Both the position numbers and the translations under genes were made by a program. The notes under the pieces are model-generated. The model was not told the origin of the DNA, did not search any database, and saw only the letters and a list, made by a program, of their open reading frames with translations. This document shows positions 59,895 to 64,000 of a stretch of 64,000 nucleotides of DNA, piece after piece. Each line of letters starts with the position of its first letter. The stretch's first letter is position 1. Source of the stretch: Agroathelia rolfsii (taxonomy: Eukaryota; Basidiomycota; Agaricomycetes; Amylocorticiales; Amylocorticiaceae); NCBI GenBank assembly GCA_018343915.1, contig JABRWF010000003.1, forward strand, positions 930,001 through 994,000. Direction: 5' to 3'.

Positions 59895-62800
59895 TCAGAA
59901 TAATAAATGAAGCTCCCGTAGAGATGATGATGACTTTAATGATTCATCCTTAGACGGTTGCGATTCGGATAAGAGGAGCTAACTGTGATTGATGACCCGT
60001 TAGTCAAGGTGGGAGCACACATGCTGCTCTGCAAATTTGACAGCCCTTCATATATTTCTCAGAGGTAGTAGCGGAGTACAGTGCTTGTGATGAAGAATAG
60101 AATGAACATGAACTGAATGAATACACCAGCAACAGTCTTCATGTATCCTAAAGGAGACAATTAAGAACCCGTGGTGAGGTGATGATAAGATTGATGAATG
60201 GCTTCGGAGTCTGAGGTGCGTGCACAATAGCTGGAATGAACCTGCGGCGTACATCCACTCCCTCCCTTCTACAGCACTTCAAATTATAATTACCATTTGG
60301 GCCAGGCCCAGAGCACCATTACACCAATGTACACTTGGATGGGGACTTAGGAGAGCAATTCCTACAAGGCCGTCCTTATCCGAGTTCGAGCTAACATAGC
60401 ACGTTTATGATATGGCCGTCATTTGAAAGGACTAGAAGTACTTGATTGTAAACTGAGGGTCAAATTATCCACTCAGGGTGTGCCCGCTAGTGCGGGGCCA
60501 TGTTGCGGGGCCATGTTCCGGGCCTTCCGACTTAGTGGCGAACGTTGGACCGCCAGCATTCATCATATGCCACTAGCACCGAGTGGATATTCATGATAGT
60601 GCGGATATTCGTACTAGTCATGAACGGCGATATCGCTGAGATTTTTAGGCCAGTATGTGCGGTGGGACCGGTGAGTGACTTACTTAACGCTGGCGATGAA
60701 AGAACCTTCTGGTGGCTAAGCGGTTCGGCTGTGAGAGTTACGGTCACAATGATGGCGGATTCATACTGGCCTCTAACTAACACTACCACTGGGACTTGTC
60801 TCAGTGGTCATTCCATTCATTTCAAGCTGCAAGGTTGTGAGTCTGGTCATGACTATTCCATGCTCTTTTGATTTTTTTTGATAGAATTTCATATTATGCG
60901 TTACTGACACTGCCAGTGGTTTATTCAGGTTTTCAATTGAAATTTAATTTATGACGGCCCCGCGTCGGCTACGCTTACGATATTACGCTCAGTGGTGTAT
61001 CATACATGCAGTTGATACTGGCCTAGTAATACTACACACAACGAAGATAGCGACAGACAAACGACTGCAAAGATATTATGACCTCATAGCCAGCTCAGAG
61101 CCCCTCATTACTAGTAATTATTGGTGTTTTGTCGGTACTATCCTAACTTCTGCAGGCAATAACTTGGGTGGATTGAATTCATCCGAGTCGGAGCAACCTA
61201 CCCTAGGCTACCACCAACACTGGCAATATCATTACCCGTCACTATTAGACTTGATTCTGTGTGTACCACTGAACCACTTTAACCTGCTTTTATTATTCAA
61301 ATTCGTTGCTGTACTGAACTACTATGTTGCCACCGCACAACTAATATGATACTTCCAGTGTTTTCATCATAATTCATATTCACAGCCCTAAACTACGGGT
61401 GGCTCTAAACGAATTTGAGCTCGAGCCCCCAGCCAAGGTGAAATTGTCTGGTGTGACGGGTCCAGTCGACCTACTGCCAGTATACTGACTCAGCCCTCAA
61501 CAGTGATGTAATTATCTTCGAGCCTTTCGGCACATGGATTCACCTTCAGATCTCCTCGGCTTACTGTATTACAAGACAACTCGAGCGGCTGACTAAGACA
61601 AAAACCTATCTTCCCAATTAGCCACGGTGAACTCTATCACCTGATATTACGATATCTTTTCTGTCAATCGATTCAGGCTCTGATTGGGCGTTCATCGACA
61701 CTTCATCTGTTTATGGAAAGCTTCATTTGATTTTTTTTGACCCCGTTCCAGAATGAGGAAAAATTGAGACAACACAATATCTATTTAATCCGATTTCTCA
61801 TTTGACCATAGACGTTGCATTGCATTATTACATGCGCGACTGATGTATTCATTCGAAGACCCAAAAGCTCAACGTATTACTCCGATCCCCCTCAGATGGT
61901 GTTCCTTTTGTCCTCCTTCCAAGACCATGATTGGCACTTCCCAAGGGAACTCTAGGATGACAGCGAGCGGCCTAAGGCTTGGAGCAAGCGGATCCTGGGG
62001 CCCGTCTGGTCTTGACGATCCTTTCCCTAAGCTAGGAACAAACACTTCCAAATTTGCCATGAGCGGCCGCTATATGATTGGGTACTAGGAATAGGACGGG
62101 ATAGCTGCTCACAGAGCAGCTGATATCGGAGCATGATCACACGAGCAATAATCCCTTTTCTGCGTCTTCTTTTTTTCCTGACCATGGCTCTTTCTCTGTC
62201 TTTCAATCACAGGGCTTTCTCCCCTCCCCTGACCACTAACCGATCGGGTAAGACGGTGGATGGTGCCACAGGCAACCGTGGCAAGAATACGCATAAACAG
62301 CGATGCCTCCGCATGCCAATGTCATGGTAGAATCCTAGAACATACTTACATGCTGCTTCTGAATCATTCTAATCACTTCTAAAACATATGAAGGTCCCCA
62401 CCCCCTTCGCCCTCAGTTAAGAAGATGCATCGTGACCTGGCTTATCACTTTCTAATCATCATACATGACTGGCAGTGGCGGCGCAGGCAGCTTGTGCGGA
62501 TATAACCCTGCCAAAACCATCGATATCCACCATCTCAGATCCAATGATTCGCAATACGCCCACCTTTTGTCCTCTGCTCCAAGTCTTACAACAAAGAAAA
62601 GAAAAAACGATGACACTCTAACCGTCTCAAGTTCCGAACACCGCTCAAGACGGACGGATTGTCCGCGATAGGAAAAATTGCGTATGTGTATCTCTACGGT
62701 GCTATCAGGTAACCGTGTAAACCCGGTTATGGCGATGCAAGTAAATTCAACCGAACCTTTTGGTCTTTGTATAGTCTGTCTTTGGTTTCTCAAATTTCAA

Positions 62801-63412
62801 AGCTCGGACATTCTCAAAAGGCTTTGACCAATAATTACATAGTTTCGTACTCGGTCTTCTCCGGTGTCATACAGAAGCCGTATCGTATTTTTTGCTGGCT
62901 TCGGTTTCAAATGAAATAAGGGCATTTTATCCCTTTCGGCCGGTGGGAACATGGTTTCGGATTCCTGTAATACTGGCGGTATTTCGTATAGCCTACCAAT
63001 TCTACAGACAAAAAAGAAGCAGCGCGAAACTTTGGATGAATGAGTAGAATTCGCGGTACCGTATATGTGCGGAATGCAGGTACAGCATACGTTTAACTTA
63101 CCCGTGCATGACGTTCGGTCGAAGACAAGGGTTTTAAGAACAAGCAAGCAGCCACAGTCAATACTCCTCCCGGCTGCACCAGTGAAATAAATAAAATAAA
63201 AACCATGGACGAGTGGATGAGCGAATGAAAATCAGGATTGAATTTTGATTTCTATGACATTTCCCCTTATAATCTATCACGCCCATTACACATAGGAATC
63301 TATTGTAGTCCATCTATCGCAAACAAACGGACAAGACACCACACCCGGGGAAAAGGAAGAGGTGGGAGGGTCTGTAACAGGGTTTGTCACATGACACAAC
63401 AGCCATTTCCAT
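59895..63412. other. Gene-poor stretch, nothing recognised
   Basis: About 3.5 kb without a supportable gene. Short frames on both strands (60545-60871 +, 60951-61349 +, 62452-62793 -, 62797-63147 -) show no motifs and no splice-linked partners. Contains a small tandem (GCGGGGCCATGTT at about 60492-60516) and oligo-T tracts. Confidence 0.4.
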
Positions 63413-64000
63413 TTAGAAAGGCTTGTCGGAGGCGGGGGTGTTGTCCTGCCAGTACCAGCCAATCTAAATAATGAAGGACGACCGTCAGTTCTTTGAAATG
63501 TGTACTGTTAAGAAAGGGGTGAAATTGGATGTTACGAACCCCTGGGACCTTGCTGAGGACTTCACGTCTCACAAGAGGTGTCGAGGACAAAACCTATACG
63601 TGGGTGCGTGTTGTTGTGGGTGTTCGTAGTGATTATGAACGTGTGCCAATGTGAATGCGGTGGCGTAGGGCGAACATGTGAGAGAGCGATGAGGTCAACC
63701 GTTTTAGCAGAGGGTGGAGAACAAAAGGAAGCGAGTGCGATTAAACGTGCGATTATCCATCATGAATCCGGAATCACACAATAGGATAGTAGTCATGGTG
63801 AAGACGCGATCATTACGCGGGGATGAATTTCAAATCGGCAAGGATAAAAATTCAAGTAAGGCCATGCGCGGCGAAAGGGAAAAGGCAGAAGGAGCACATG
63901 TTAGCAAGCTAGATGGTAAAAAATAAGAAAAGAAATGATAATACGTACGAAGAGTGCCGCGGTACCTGCGCCGAAACCCCAGAGGCCGAGGCTCGTCGAC
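63413..64000 (-). CDS. QCR10: Cytochrome b-c1 complex subunit 10 (QCR10-like), 3' part
   Basis: C-terminal part of a small complex III membrane subunit of the inner mitochondrial membrane; 5' exons lie beyond the right edge. Predicted exons: 63949-64000 (STSLGLWGFGAGTAALF, a Gly/Ala-rich TM segment), 63540-63593 (VLSSTPLVRREVLSKVPG) and 63413-63463 (IGWYWQDNTPASDKPF, stop TAA at 63413-63415). The ending D.TPASDKPF and the pattern V..VPRF..DVLSK.P..G..W match the fungal QCR10 family. The intron 63594-63948 is long (355 bp). Short exons make this a pattern-based call, but the C-terminus is distinctive. Confidence 0.75.

Noticed and set aside
62452..63147. Two minus-strand frames of about 115 codons
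   Set aside because: No domain, no consistent splice links, and stops between them; not enough to call a gene.

Overview
The window is nuclear DNA of a filamentous fungus, most likely a basidiomycete (Agaricomycotina). Genes are broken by many short introns of about 50-70 bp with GT..AG ends. The gene families are fungal: NACHT-WD40 STAND receptors, AlkB-GRF oxygenases, ZIFL-like MFS transporters, a mitochondrial IF-2 with a presequence, and QCR10. The NLR architecture and the intron-rich MFS family would fit Ceratobasidiaceae/Cantharellales, but the sequence alone does not prove a species.

Left edge to about 9.2 kb: the 3' end of a penta-EF-hand (ALG-2/PEF1-like) gene, a divergent MFS transporter (copy A) and a large M13 (neprilysin/endothelin-converting-enzyme-like) metallopeptidase.

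9.7 to 46.2 kb is a tandemly duplicated accessory cluster. Its building blocks are an MFS transporter on the minus strand (copies B, C, D, E), an AlkB-type 2-oxoglutarate/Fe(II) dioxygenase with a GRF zinc finger on the plus strand (one intact copy at 38.0-39.9 kb, four decayed copies) and a C2-NACHT-WD40 receptor on the minus strand (one apparently intact at 32.2-37.1 kb with ten almost identical WD40 repeats, one pseudogene at 13.9-18.1 kb, and a WD40 scrap at about 40.5-40.9 kb). Order along the plus strand: MFS-B, NLR1-pseudo, AlkB-pseudo1, [974-bp TIR element], MFS-C, AlkB-pseudo2, MFS-D, AlkB-pseudo3, NLR2, AlkB-intact, WD40 scrap, MFS-E, AlkB-pseudo5. Intergenic flanks are duplicated with the genes, so the unit that multiplied was an MFS/AlkB pair, with the NLR carried in the divergent gap between them.

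46.2 kb to the right edge is ordinary single-copy sequence with long gene-poor gaps: a PITH-domain protein, two tiny single-dsRBD proteins flanking mitochondrial IF-2 (IFM1), a HAD-family phosphatase-like hydrolase, and the 3' part of the complex III subunit QCR10 running off the right edge. Many of these genes become visible only after assembling short exons. I did so by eye, and exon borders should be treated as predictions. No rRNA, convincing tRNA or CRISPR was found.
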